Source: Pseudomonas fildesensis (GTDB taxonomy: Bacteria; Pseudomonadota; Gammaproteobacteria; Pseudomonadales; Pseudomonadaceae). From it: a stretch of 64,000 bases of DNA. The translations under genes and the position numbers were made by a program. The notes beneath the pieces were generated by a model, which was not told the DNA's origin, searched no databases, and was given only the letters and a program-made list of their open reading frames with translations. The stretch's first letter is position 1. Every line of letters begins with the position of its first letter. Of this stretch, positions 30,232-39,072 are shown in pieces. The stretch spans positions 62,001 to 126,000 of the forward strand of contig NZ_LFMW01000005.1 of NCBI RefSeq assembly GCF_001050345.1. Reading direction: 5' to 3'.

Positions 30232-32301
30232 ATGTCCAGGTTTTCTGCTGACACCCGCTTGGGAAGCACCCCCGTGTTCGCCGTTCTGTGCGGCGCGCTA
30301 TTGATGCCACAGGCTCACGCCGATGAGCACGCCGAGCATGAGTTGAGCCCCACCGTGATCACCGCAATCGCCCCCAGCTCACCGCTGACCGTGGTCACCC
30401 ATCCGAAAGACCCGCGCCAACCGGTGCCCGCCAGCGACGGCGGCGACTACCTCAAGACCATCCCCGGCTTCGCCCTGGTGCGCAACGGCGGCACCAATGG
30501 TGACCCGGTGCTGCGCGGCATGTTCGGTTCGCGCCTGAATATCCTCACCAACGGCAGCATGATGCTCGGCGCCTGCCCTGGCCGGATGGACGCGCCCACC
30601 TCGTATATCTCACCGGAAACCTACGACACACTCACCGTGATCAAGGGCCCGCAAACCGTGCTCTGGGGCCCGGGCGCGTCGGCCGGCACTATCCTGTTCG
30701 ACCGTGAACCCGAGCACTTCGGCGAGTTGGGCACTCGGCTCAATGCCAGTGTGCTGGCTGGCTCCAACGGGCGCTTCGACAAGGTCATCGATGCCGCCGC
30801 CGGCGGGCCGCTGGGCTATGTGCGGGTGATCGGCAACCAGGCTCACGCCGACGATTACAAGGACGGCAACAACGACACGGTTGCGTCGCGCTACGACAAG
30901 TGGAACAGCGACGTCGCCGTCGGCTTCACCCCCGATGCCGATACGCTGTTGGAACTCACCGCCGGCCGTGGCGACGGCGAAGCGCGCTACGCCGGGCGCG
31001 GCATGGACGGCTCGCAGTTCCTGCGCGAAAGCCTGGGGCTGCGTTTCGAGAAGTCCAATATCGGTGAGGTGCTGGACAAGGTCGAAGCCCAGGTCTACTA
31101 CAACTACGCCGACCATGTGATGGACAACTACAGCCTGCGCACACCGTCGGGCACCGGGATGATGGCCGGGCCCATGGCCTCCAACGTCGACCGCCGCACC
31201 CTCGGCGCGCGGGTCAAAGCCACCTGGCGCTGGGCCGATGTGCAGCTGATCGGCGGCCTGGATGCGCAGACCAACGAACACCGCCAGCGCAGCAGCATGG
31301 GCATCGACACCTACAAGGACCTGCCGCGCAACAAGGACGCCAACTTCCACAACTACGGCGTGTTCGGCGAATTGACCTGGTACGCCACTGACCGCGACCG
31401 CCTGATCACCGGCGCGCGCCTGGACCGTGCCTCGGCCAAGGACTTGCGCCAAACCACCGGCTCCGGAATGACGGCACGCCCCAACCCGACCGCCGACGAC
31501 ACGCGCGCCGACACCCTGCCATCTGGCTTTATGCGCTATGAACACGACCTGGCCGACAGCCCCACCACCGTCTACGCCGGGCTGGGCCACGCCGAACGCT
31601 TTGCGGATTACTGGGAACTGTTTTCCCCCAACACCGGGGCGGTCGGTTCGGTGAATGCCTTCGACGGTGTTAAGCCGGAGAAGACCACCCAGCTCGACTT
31701 CGGCGCGCAATACAAAGCCGAAAAGCTGGAGGCCTGGGCCTCGGGTTACGTCGGCCAGGTACGCGACTTCATCCTCTTCGACTACAGGCCGGGAATGATG
31801 GGCACCACCTCCCAGGCCCGCAATGTGGACGCACGCATCATGGGCGGCGAATTGGGCGCGGCGTACAAGCTGACGCGCAACTGGAAGGCGGATGCGAGCC
31901 TCGCCTACGCCTGGGGCAAGAACAGCAGCGACGGCAAGGCGCTGCCGCAAATGCCGCCGCTGGACGCACGCCTGGGCCTGACCTACAGCGAGGACGACTG
32001 GAGCGCCGGTGCCCTGTGGCGGGTGGTGGCGGCGCAAGACCGTATCGACCCGAACAAGGGCAACGTGGTCGGCAAGGACTACGACAAGAGTGGCGGCTTT
32101 GGTGTGTTCTCGCTGAACGGCGCGTACCGCATCAACAAAAACTTCAAGGTCAGCACCGGCGTCGACAACCTGTTCGGCAAAGCCTACGCCGAGCATCTGA
32201 ACCTGGCCGGCAACGCCGGGTTCGGCTACCCGGCCAGCGACCCGCAGGCCATCAAGGAGCCGGGGCGCACACTCTGGACTAAAGTCGATATGAGCTTTTA
32301 A
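30232..32301 (+). CDS. oprC: TonB-dependent copper receptor OprC
   Basis: A 689-residue outer-membrane receptor with signal peptide, plug domain (TIPGFALVRNGG, VLRGMFGSRL) and beta-barrel ending in Phe (KVDMSF). The unusual copper-ligand set known from P. aeruginosa OprC is present: CxxxM at about Cys115/Met119 (ACPGRM) and HxM at about His295/Met297 (HVM). Copper import as substrate is therefore well supported. I start at the ATG at 30232; an ATG four codons earlier is possible. It follows the DUF2946 gene and precedes a PepSY protein. Confidence 0.92.
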   Translation: MSRFSADTRLGSTPVFAVLCGALLMPQAHADEHAEHELSPTVITAIAPSSPLTVVTHPKDPRQPVPASDGGDYLKTIPGFALVRNGGTNGDPVLRGMFGSRLNILTNGSMMLGACPGRMDAPTSYISPETYDTLTVIKGPQTVLWGPGASAGTILFDREPEHFGELGTRLNASVLAGSNGRFDKVIDAAAGGPLGYVRVIGNQAHADDYKDGNNDTVASRYDKWNSDVAVGFTPDADTLLELTAGRGDGEARYAGRGMDGSQFLRESLGLRFEKSNIGEVLDKVEAQVYYNYADHVMDNYSLRTPSGTGMMAGPMASNVDRRTLGARVKATWRWADVQLIGGLDAQTNEHRQRSSMGIDTYKDLPRNKDANFHNYGVFGELTWYATDRDRLITGARLDRASAKDLRQTTGSGMTARPNPTADDTRADTLPSGFMRYEHDLADSPTTVYAGLGHAERFADYWELFSPNTGAVGSVNAFDGVKPEKTTQLDFGAQYKAEKLEAWASGYVGQVRDFILFDYRPGMMGTTSQARNVDARIMGGELGAAYKLTRNWKADASLAYAWGKNSSDGKALPQMPPLDARLGLTYSEDDWSAGALWRVVAAQDRIDPNKGNVVGKDYDKSGGFGVFSLNGAYRINKNFKVSTGVDNLFGKAYAEHLNLAGNAGFGYPASDPQAIKEPGRTLWTKVDMSF

Positions 32302-32306
32302 CGCAT

Positions 32307-32464
32307 TGCAGGAGCGCGCCCTTTGTGGCGAGGGAGCTTGCTCCCGCTGGGTTGCGAAGCAGCCCCAAAACCAGACGACCGAGGTGCACCGCGGGGACCG
32401 GTTTGGGAGTGCTGCGCACTCCAGCGGGAGCAAGCTCCCTCGCTACAAAGGGCGCGCTCCTGCA
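32307..32464. repeat. Long-armed REPIN, GTGGCGAGGGAGC type
   Basis: Two inverted arms of 44 bases (32307-32350 and 32421-32464) with a single mismatch. They extend beyond the usual REP core into GCAGGAGCGCGCC. It lies between oprC and the PepSY gene, where it could fold into a stable mRNA hairpin. Confidence 0.9.
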
Positions 32465-32516
32465 GGTTTGGCGTTCACAACCTAATAAAATCACAAGCCT
32501 TGCGGAGAAAAGCCTG

Positions 32517-33899
32517 ATGAACACTCAAAAAGTTTCCTTCTACAACCTGGCCTGGCGTTGGCATTTTTACGCCGGGCTGTTTGTCGCACCCTTTATGGTG
32601 CTGCTGGCCGTGACCGGCATCATCTACCTGTTCAAACCCCAACTCGACCCGCTGATGTACGGCAACCTCCTCACTGTGCCCGCCGCCGAACACGCGCTGA
32701 GCGCCGACGAACAACTGCAACGCGCCAAGTTCGCCTACCCCCAAGCCACCATCAGCAAATACCTGCCACCGGCAGACGCCACCAGCAGCGCGCAGTTCGT
32801 CATGCGTAACGACGGCCGCGAAGTGACGGTCTTCATCGACCCGTATCGAGGCCTCGTACTCGGCGAGCAGGACGCGAAAGACAACCTGCAAGCCATCGCC
32901 CGCGCGCTGCACGGCGAGCTGATGATCGGCACCGTCGGCGACCGCCTGGTGGAACTCGCCGCCGGTTGGGGCGTGATGCTGGTGGTGTCTGGCCTGTACC
33001 TGTGGTGGCCGCGCGGCAAGTCATCGGCCGGGGTGTTGTGGCCACGCTTGAGCAGTCGTGGACGTGTGTTCTGGCGCGACCTGCACGCCGTCGCCGGCTT
33101 CTGGGGCGCCGCATTTTTGCTGGTGATGCTACTTAGCGGCATGACCTGGACCGGCTTCTGGGGCAAGCAATATGCTGACCTGTGGAACACCTTCCCGGCC
33201 GCGATGTGGAACAACGTGCCGCAGTCCGACCAGCAGGCGCGCGTGCTCAACACCGCGACTCAACAGACCGTGCCCTGGGCCATGGAAAACACGCCGATGC
33301 CGATGTCTGGCGATCACGCAGAACACATGAACCACGGTGCGATGAGCAGCGGCCCGGCCGCGCCCACCTTGCGCCTGCAACGGGTGGTCGACCTGGCCAA
33401 CGCGCGCAAGGTAGAGCCCGGCTACAGCATCACCTTCCCCACCACCGCCGAAGGCGTCTTCACCCTCGCGGTATTCGCCAACGACCCGCGCAATGACGCG
33501 ACCCTGCATGTGGACCAGTACACCGGCAAGGTCCTGGCCGATGTGCGCTGGGAACACTACAACACCGTCGCACGCGCCACCGAGACCGGCGTGATGCTGC
33601 ATGAAGGCAAGATGTTCGGCTGGGTGAACCAGCTGATCGTATTGCTGATCTGCCTGATGATTCTGCTCAGCGCCGTCAGCGGTGTGGTGATCTGGTGGAA
33701 GCGTCGGCCTGAGGGCGGCCTGGGTGTACCGCCGTTGCGCCACGACTTGCCGAAATGGAAAACCGCGATGGTGATCATGCTCGGCCTCGCGCTTGCTTTT
33801 CCGCTGGTGGGGGCGTCGTTGATCGTGGTCTGGGCGCTGGATCGCCTGGTGTTGTCGCGGCTGTTTGGCCAACGTGAATCTGCCTCAGGTTCGGCATGA
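32517..33899 (+). CDS. PepSY-associated transmembrane protein
   Basis: A 460-residue inner-membrane protein of the PepSY/PiuB type with four strong membrane helices: near residues 18-38, about 145-165, about 195-215 and about 370-395, plus a C-terminal pair. The large loop contains a Met/His-rich segment (MPMSGDHAEHMNHGAM) that fits copper. Family members occur beside TonB receptors and are proposed to act as reductases for imported metal. The ATG at 32517 has GGAG upstream; the longer frame to 32325 is REPIN sequence. Confidence 0.85.
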   Translation: MNTQKVSFYNLAWRWHFYAGLFVAPFMVLLAVTGIIYLFKPQLDPLMYGNLLTVPAAEHALSADEQLQRAKFAYPQATISKYLPPADATSSAQFVMRNDGREVTVFIDPYRGLVLGEQDAKDNLQAIARALHGELMIGTVGDRLVELAAGWGVMLVVSGLYLWWPRGKSSAGVLWPRLSSRGRVFWRDLHAVAGFWGAAFLLVMLLSGMTWTGFWGKQYADLWNTFPAAMWNNVPQSDQQARVLNTATQQTVPWAMENTPMPMSGDHAEHMNHGAMSSGPAAPTLRLQRVVDLANARKVEPGYSITFPTTAEGVFTLAVFANDPRNDATLHVDQYTGKVLADVRWEHYNTVARATETGVMLHEGKMFGWVNQLIVLLICLMILLSAVSGVVIWWKRRPEGGLGVPPLRHDLPKWKTAMVIMLGLALAFPLVGASLIVVWALDRLVLSRLFGQRESASGSA

Positions 33900-33911
33900 A
33901 GTAGGCGAGAT

Positions 33912-34022
33912 GCCTAATGCCGATCAGTTAAGCAGTAGAAAGAGCGCAAAATAACCTGTGGCGAGGGAGCTTGTCGGATCGCCACAGTTACAGTGCTTAC
34001 CCTTAACTGATCGGCATTAGGC
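33912..34022. repeat. Palindromic repeat with GCCTAATGCCGATCAG ends
   Basis: A 111-bp element whose 21-base ends (33912-33932 and 34002-34022) are exact reverse complements. The centre carries a degenerate REP unit (GTGGCGAGGGAGCTTGTC). Its inner right part (33980-34018) is repeated in inverted order at 38825-38863, on the far side of the giant gene. Confidence 0.85.
33980..34018 (-). repeat. 39-bp inverted repeat, left of the giant gene
   Basis: Its reverse complement matches 38825-38863 at 37 of 39 positions by eye. The pair brackets 34019-38824, which contains only the seven-repeat gene. Confidence 0.85.
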
Positions 34023-34094
34023 GATTGGCGGGTTGTTTTTTATCGCGCTGATGCGCAGGCGCTAATCCTGCTCAGACAGCGTCCCTCTCGGTAG

Positions 34095-37000
34095 TTACAG
34101 CTCATCCTTGTCTCGACCCAGCAGGATGCTCTCGGGATCAGGTTCGGCCTGTACATCTTTCACTTGCCACTCATCACCCAGGGAACCCAGACGGGTCCAG
34201 AAAGCATCGGTCTCCAGCACCAGCAGTTTCCCGCTCTCCCTCAGTTTGCTGATCAATTGAGAGGCGGAGCGATTGGCCCCCGAAACAGCCAGCATGTGTT
34301 CTGCCGCGGGGTCTGTCGGCAGGTACTTGAGCAGCGCCCCGCCCCGGCCGATGAAGTAGCAACCCAGGGCCGACGGCGCGTTGATTTTCACGGTATCGAG
34401 CATTGCCTTCAAATCAACCTCGGCGATGAAGTTTTCTCTCAGGGCGCTGTCGAAAACCTCGGTTCCCGTTAAAGGTGTCATCGCCTTGTAGAACGACTGC
34501 ACCGCGATGACCTTGTAGTAACCCGATGGATGGGACGACACCAGCGTCACGCCGCCTCCATCGGAAAACAGCGCTTGGACGGTCAGTATCGTGTTCCCTG
34601 CCTCCTCCAGGGGTATCAAGGCACACACATCGTTAGTCGTGGCCACCTTGAGCACGCCCCCCAGGTAGGTCTTGCCAGTAAACCCGGTAAACAGACCCTG
34701 ACTGTGCCGGGCGGCGTCATCAGGATGAGCGCACACCGGCCCGCACACCATTTCAGGCGAGCCCTCTATGGTTAAAGCCTCTGCCCCCGGTTGCCAGACG
34801 GTGGTGATGCGGCCTCGACTCGCCCAAATCGCGCTCGGCCTCAGGACATCCAGCATCCCGTTGGCCGACAGGCTGCGAACATAATCAAGCACCTTGAGGG
34901 AGCCCGCCAGCAAACTCCTGCGCAGGCTGGCCGCCTCACTGGAAAACATCAGCGATGAGTCGCGACCATCAAAACGAAACTTGAGCAAGGCATTGTCAGC
35001 ACACAGCAGATACAGCGGCCAGTAGCCTCCGTTCGCAGGCTTTTTGACGAAATTCAACCCGTCGGCGATTTCCTGTGGCCAAAAAAAGCTGCGCGCCATG
35101 GTGTCGTCAGCCTTGGCGATTGCCGCGTTGGAGGCACACAAATACACCCCCTCAATGGCATAACCTTGAGGCAACTGAGCGTAGGGGAAAACTTGTTCAA
35201 ACCGGGCGTAGCTCTGCCGTTGCAACGGCAACGTGACCATGTAGTGTTGTTTTTTGGTTGATTTAAACAGATACCCAAACGCCAGCCCCTCTCGCAACCC
35301 AGGCTCTGGGAGCACTGAACGCACAGCGTCATCAGCCTGGGTGAAGATCGGGCTGAACTCTGGATCAGCTTGGGCGCCGCGAATCAAAAGCCCCGGCGAT
35401 TGATAAGTGAACGCGACAAATTCGCCGATCAGTCGCCTGGGTGGTCCCCAGACCTCGCTCCCCTCAATCACCCGCAAATCGCCGGCCTTCGCGACACGCG
35501 AAACAAAATCAGCGGGCAACAGCTCGCCGTTGCGGATCTGCCGCTCGATGAGGTTATCCCCTGCATCGCCCTTGACCAGATCGAGCGGCGCCAGCTCAAC
35601 TTTTAGCCGCTGCTCTTCGTCGGAGTCCGTCAGGCTGTAACTCAGCAAGGTGCCAGTGGGCCCGATCAGGTACTCGCGCTTGATATGCACCTCACGGTTC
35701 AACAGGTTCGACAGCACGCTGGTGGGCACCATGGAGGTATAAATCGCCTTCTGCGGCGCAGACAACACCGTTGGCAGCTCCCGCTCCACCACCGAGCGGT
35801 ACCGCGCAACCAGGGTCGCGTTCTCCGGATACAGGCCTTTCACAACGGCCTGGTCGGGGTAGATCCAGTTGAGCGCAAAGCCTTGAGGGGGCACGGCCAA
35901 CGGTTCCGTAGCGGTAAACAGCCCATTGCCCAGCCTGAGCAGCACACCACCATAAGCCCGCTGCCGCCCAATGCCGATCAGGCGGCGCACATGGCGCACG
36001 GCATCGTCAGGCTCGGCAAACATCGGGGTCAGGCGTCGACGCACAATCGTCGCATAGCTCTGCCACCCCTCGCTGACCGCCCCAAGGTCACCCCAACACT
36101 GGCTGGTACGCACCACATTGAGCTGACCGCGTTTGGCCCATTCCCGCACAAAGTCCAGCGGCGTCTTGGCGCCACTTGCCAGCGCCGCCTGAGTGCTCTC
36201 TAGTTCCTTTTCAAGCGCACCGCCGCTCCCAAACGCGAACGGCCCCGGCATTCGGTAGCGCAGTAAAGCCCCCTCCTCGGTGGAGAAATACAGGGGCAAG
36301 TTGTCTCCCGCATTGTAGAGTTCGCCCCAACGCAGGGCGTCGTAAAGGGCCGAATACAAAACCGCTGGTACGACGAAAAACCGCGTCAGCCACGCGTTCG
36401 CGCTGGCCAGTCCACTGGCTTTCCATTGCTGGGAACGAAACAGCCCCCGCAGCGCGAAACCTTCCGGGAACACATAGCCCTTTTCCGTCTGCGCAAACAA
36501 CGCACCGCGCCTAAACAGCTTGGAACGCGCATCGACGCCGACCACCTGCGTGGCAATGTACTGCTCGTGTTGCGCATGCTTGAGGATGAACGCGAAACAC
36601 GACTGAGCCGCGAGGTTACGCCCATGAACCCGCATGTGAAGATCGCGAGCGGCGGCATCGGCGGTGGAAAAAATCGCCCCATAGGTGATGAAATCGGGCG
36701 GGCCTTCTCTGTCCGCATACGTGAAGTGCGGGGTCCAGTCCGAATACACCGGGGAGCGCGGCCCCCACAGTCGGTTGCCCTGAATAATCCGCAAGTCACC
36801 GGACTCGGCCAACCCAACGACCCATTGCGCAGGTTTGGTCAGCCCGCGGTCCAGCCGCTGTTGAAGCGAGCTGCCACCGGGCTGTGGCGCGGTGCTGCTA
36901 AAAACCAACGCCTCCTGGGAAGAACCGCTCGGCGCGTACGCCAGCAAACAGTCCTCGCCTCCCGACAAATACGCCGGACGCCCCTGCTGGATCACTGCGC

Positions 37001-38696
37001 GGATTTCTTCGGCAGAAAAGATTTGCAGGTTGATCTCGGTATCTTCCCGCGTCCAGCGCCGCTGCCCGACCCACCCAGGATCAACCATCGACAAAGCCGT
37101 GTGAGAACCGTAGCGCGCATGGATCGCGTAGGGTTCGGGGGGGATCAACGGGCCTTGGTCGCCCGCGGGGAAAAACAGTGCCGATGCAAAGGGGTTGGCG
37201 TGACTTTCCATCGGCTCGGTCACGACAAAGCGGCCATCCTCGCCCTTGAGAATGTAGCCGCCATAAGGCCGGTCAAGCCGGGCTCCGATTTTCTCGTGGG
37301 CATAAGTGGCCGCGTCGCTGGCAGAGAGAAACGCAGGGCTGAGCATCGCCTGATAAAACGGCGTGAGCAATGCGGTGCGATTGTCGACCTGGCCAACCCG
37401 ACGCCAGACATCACCGGGTTGGACCACAGACAGGTCCCCCGCCAAGATCGCACGCCGGACATAAGTACGCGGGGTCAGGGTGCCGGCCTGCATCGCGGCC
37501 TGGGCACCGTTGTCATCGAGTACACCCGCCGCCGTTTCTCTCGCCAGCTCAGTGGATGCCTGGGCATCCGGTAATTGAAACCTCAACCAGGCGCCGTCTT
37601 CGGCCAACAGGTAGAGGACCAGGCCACGTGACTTGTTTTGTATCTCCAGGGTCGCCCGCGCTTGAACGATGGCTGCAACCATTTCTGCCGGGGAAAAGAA
37701 CAGCGAGTACAACCAGGATTCCAGGGCCGGAATATCCGCGGCCAATGGTTTGGAACGATAGTAAATCGCCTCCAACCGGAAGTTGGAGGGCAGCCTCAAC
37801 TTGCCCGGCGCCCGTTCAGGGAATACCCCGGCCGGAGAGAACAACGGCACAGTTTCAGTCTCGGGATAAGTCGCCACATAACCTTCGCCTCCCGTGTGTT
37901 TGAGCACAAAGCCAAGTGTGCGACCGGCAGGTGTACCTTGAGTTAGAGCCTTCGCCGCCAGAACAGCCTCTTCGGCGCGCGCGAAGACCTGAGTAAAAAA
38001 CGGCTGTATCTCGGGTACTTTGGTCGCAGGCCGCCCGACTTTCCAATCGGTAGTAATACGCCCTCTCACGCCACCCCACACGACGTTGGGTACCACCACC
38101 CGCAGATCACCGGCCTGAGCGGTCCTCCAGATGAAGTACTCGAACACTCTCGGGAGCGATCCAAACTGCTTGCCGTCGATCAAGAACGTGTGGAAATCAC
38201 TTTCCTCTTTCGAACCGCTACTCTCGTACTTGAGCAAACTACCGTCTGGACCGCTCAGGTAATGCGCGCGTGCCGTATTACGATGCTCGATGGTGAACTT
38301 CAAGTCGGGCACGGAGTAGAAGCTCAGAAGAGTCGAAACCTGATCTGAGGTAAAGCTGGGGTTCTGACGCTTGGTCTCTTCGGGGTTATTCGGATGGGAG
38401 TGGTAATACGCCTCGCCGGTATAACCTGCGGGCATGATGAAATCACCGGCTGCATCCGTCGGGAGCAGGATTCGATGATCGAATGTGATCTCCCTGTCGG
38501 GGATCGGCTGCGTGGCAAAAAAGCGGCCGCCGCGCTTGAGAATTGCGCCGCCGTATTCCTTGTCGAGAGGCTGACGAAGAATGAATGTATGTGCCCAGCG
38601 CGCGGCATCGTCAGCGCTGATAAAAGGCGGGCTCAGGGGAGGTAAAACCGGATTGAAACCTGATGCACGCGTGGTTCGGTATGAACGGGTAAGCAT
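34095..38696 (-). CDS. Giant protein with seven DUF4329-like repeats
   Basis: A 1,533-residue protein built of seven diverged units of roughly 190-205 residues (about 25-219, 234-439, 456-655, 675-879, 891-1096, 1116-1302, 1322-1512). Units open with F..ADDA.., continue with a YGG.ILK-type strand and close with aGDLRVi...vWg....W. Unit 1 resembles DUF4329 and keeps a JAB/JAMM-like pattern: Glu47 (KEYGG), His99/His101 (HSHP) and Asp118 (SFTSD). The other units have lost it. No signal peptide or membrane segment is seen. The ATG at 38696 has a strong AGGAG site. It stands alone; no immunity or secretion gene lies beside it. Function unknown; an effector, toxin scaffold or ubiquitin-like-system protein are options. 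Confidence 0.85.
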   Translation of the reverse strand: MLTRSYRTTRASGFNPVLPPLSPPFISADDAARWAHTFILRQPLDKEYGGAILKRGGRFFATQPIPDREITFDHRILLPTDAAGDFIMPAGYTGEAYYHSHPNNPEETKRQNPSFTSDQVSTLLSFYSVPDLKFTIEHRNTARAHYLSGPDGSLLKYESSGSKEESDFHTFLIDGKQFGSLPRVFEYFIWRTAQAGDLRVVVPNVVWGGVRGRITTDWKVGRPATKVPEIQPFFTQVFARAEEAVLAAKALTQGTPAGRTLGFVLKHTGGEGYVATYPETETVPLFSPAGVFPERAPGKLRLPSNFRLEAIYYRSKPLAADIPALESWLYSLFFSPAEMVAAIVQARATLEIQNKSRGLVLYLLAEDGAWLRFQLPDAQASTELARETAAGVLDDNGAQAAMQAGTLTPRTYVRRAILAGDLSVVQPGDVWRRVGQVDNRTALLTPFYQAMLSPAFLSASDAATYAHEKIGARLDRPYGGYILKGEDGRFVVTEPMESHANPFASALFFPAGDQGPLIPPEPYAIHARYGSHTALSMVDPGWVGQRRWTREDTEINLQIFSAEEIRAVIQQGRPAYLSGGEDCLLAYAPSGSSQEALVFSSTAPQPGGSSLQQRLDRGLTKPAQWVVGLAESGDLRIIQGNRLWGPRSPVYSDWTPHFTYADREGPPDFITYGAIFSTADAAARDLHMRVHGRNLAAQSCFAFILKHAQHEQYIATQVVGVDARSKLFRRGALFAQTEKGYVFPEGFALRGLFRSQQWKASGLASANAWLTRFFVVPAVLYSALYDALRWGELYNAGDNLPLYFSTEEGALLRYRMPGPFAFGSGGALEKELESTQAALASGAKTPLDFVREWAKRGQLNVVRTSQCWGDLGAVSEGWQSYATIVRRRLTPMFAEPDDAVRHVRRLIGIGRQRAYGGVLLRLGNGLFTATEPLAVPPQGFALNWIYPDQAVVKGLYPENATLVARYRSVVERELPTVLSAPQKAIYTSMVPTSVLSNLLNREVHIKREYLIGPTGTLLSYSLTDSDEEQRLKVELAPLDLVKGDAGDNLIERQIRNGELLPADFVSRVAKAGDLRVIEGSEVWGPPRRLIGEFVAFTYQSPGLLIRGAQADPEFSPIFTQADDAVRSVLPEPGLREGLAFGYLFKSTKKQHYMVTLPLQRQSYARFEQVFPYAQLPQGYAIEGVYLCASNAAIAKADDTMARSFFWPQEIADGLNFVKKPANGGYWPLYLLCADNALLKFRFDGRDSSLMFSSEAASLRRSLLAGSLKVLDYVRSLSANGMLDVLRPSAIWASRGRITTVWQPGAEALTIEGSPEMVCGPVCAHPDDAARHSQGLFTGFTGKTYLGGVLKVATTNDVCALIPLEEAGNTILTVQALFSDGGGVTLVSSHPSGYYKVIAVQSFYKAMTPLTGTEVFDSALRENFIAEVDLKAMLDTVKINAPSALGCYFIGRGGALLKYLPTDPAAEHMLAVSGANRSASQLISKLRESGKLLVLETDAFWTRLGSLGDEWQVKDVQAEPDPESILLGRDKDEL

Positions 38697-38824
38697 TGAA
38701 GCACTCCTGAAAGTGGATGAAACCGCGCCGGCCGAAAGGCCTCGGACGCTCACCTAACCTTCCACTCGATTGCCAGAAGCCTGGGGCTACATAAATAGCG
38801 ATCACCCCCACATCCGCACCGGCC

Positions 38825-38863
38825 AATGCCGATCAGTTAAGGGTAAACACCGTAACTGTGGCG
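38825..38863 (+). repeat. 39-bp inverted repeat, right of the giant gene
   Basis: Partner of 33980-34018 (37 of 39 positions). It runs straight into the REPIN at 38858, sharing the GTGGCG start of that element. Confidence 0.85.
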
Positions 38864-38990
38864 AGCGGGCTTGTCCCGCGTTGGGCTGCGCAGCAGCCCC
38901 AAAACCAGGCGCAGAGGAGTGCCCGATACACCGCATTCGTCTTCATCAGGGGCGCTTCGCACCCCAACGCGGGACAAGCCCGCTCGCCAC
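38858..38990. repeat. REPIN, GTGGCGAGCGGG type
   Basis: GTGGCGAGCGGGCTTGTCCC at left is matched by its reverse complement ending at 38990, with inner GGGGC palindromes. Same family as 14479-14610. Confidence 0.9.
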
Positions 38991-39072
38991 AGAGGTCCCA
39001 GTTTGCTGCGCGACAGCGCTACGTCGACGAGGTAGTGGGACCTCCCACATGGGTTTTGTGTAGCGCTGTAGA

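Larger units (their letters stand above)
38697..39072. other. Gap holding inverted repeat and REPIN
   Basis: This 376-base gap carries the promoter region of the giant gene (38697-38824, no clear boxes seen), the right 39-bp inverted repeat, a REPIN, and about 80 bases with a GGTCCCA / TGGGACC inverted pair (about 38994-39000 and 39035-39041). I see no gene. Confidence 0.6.
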
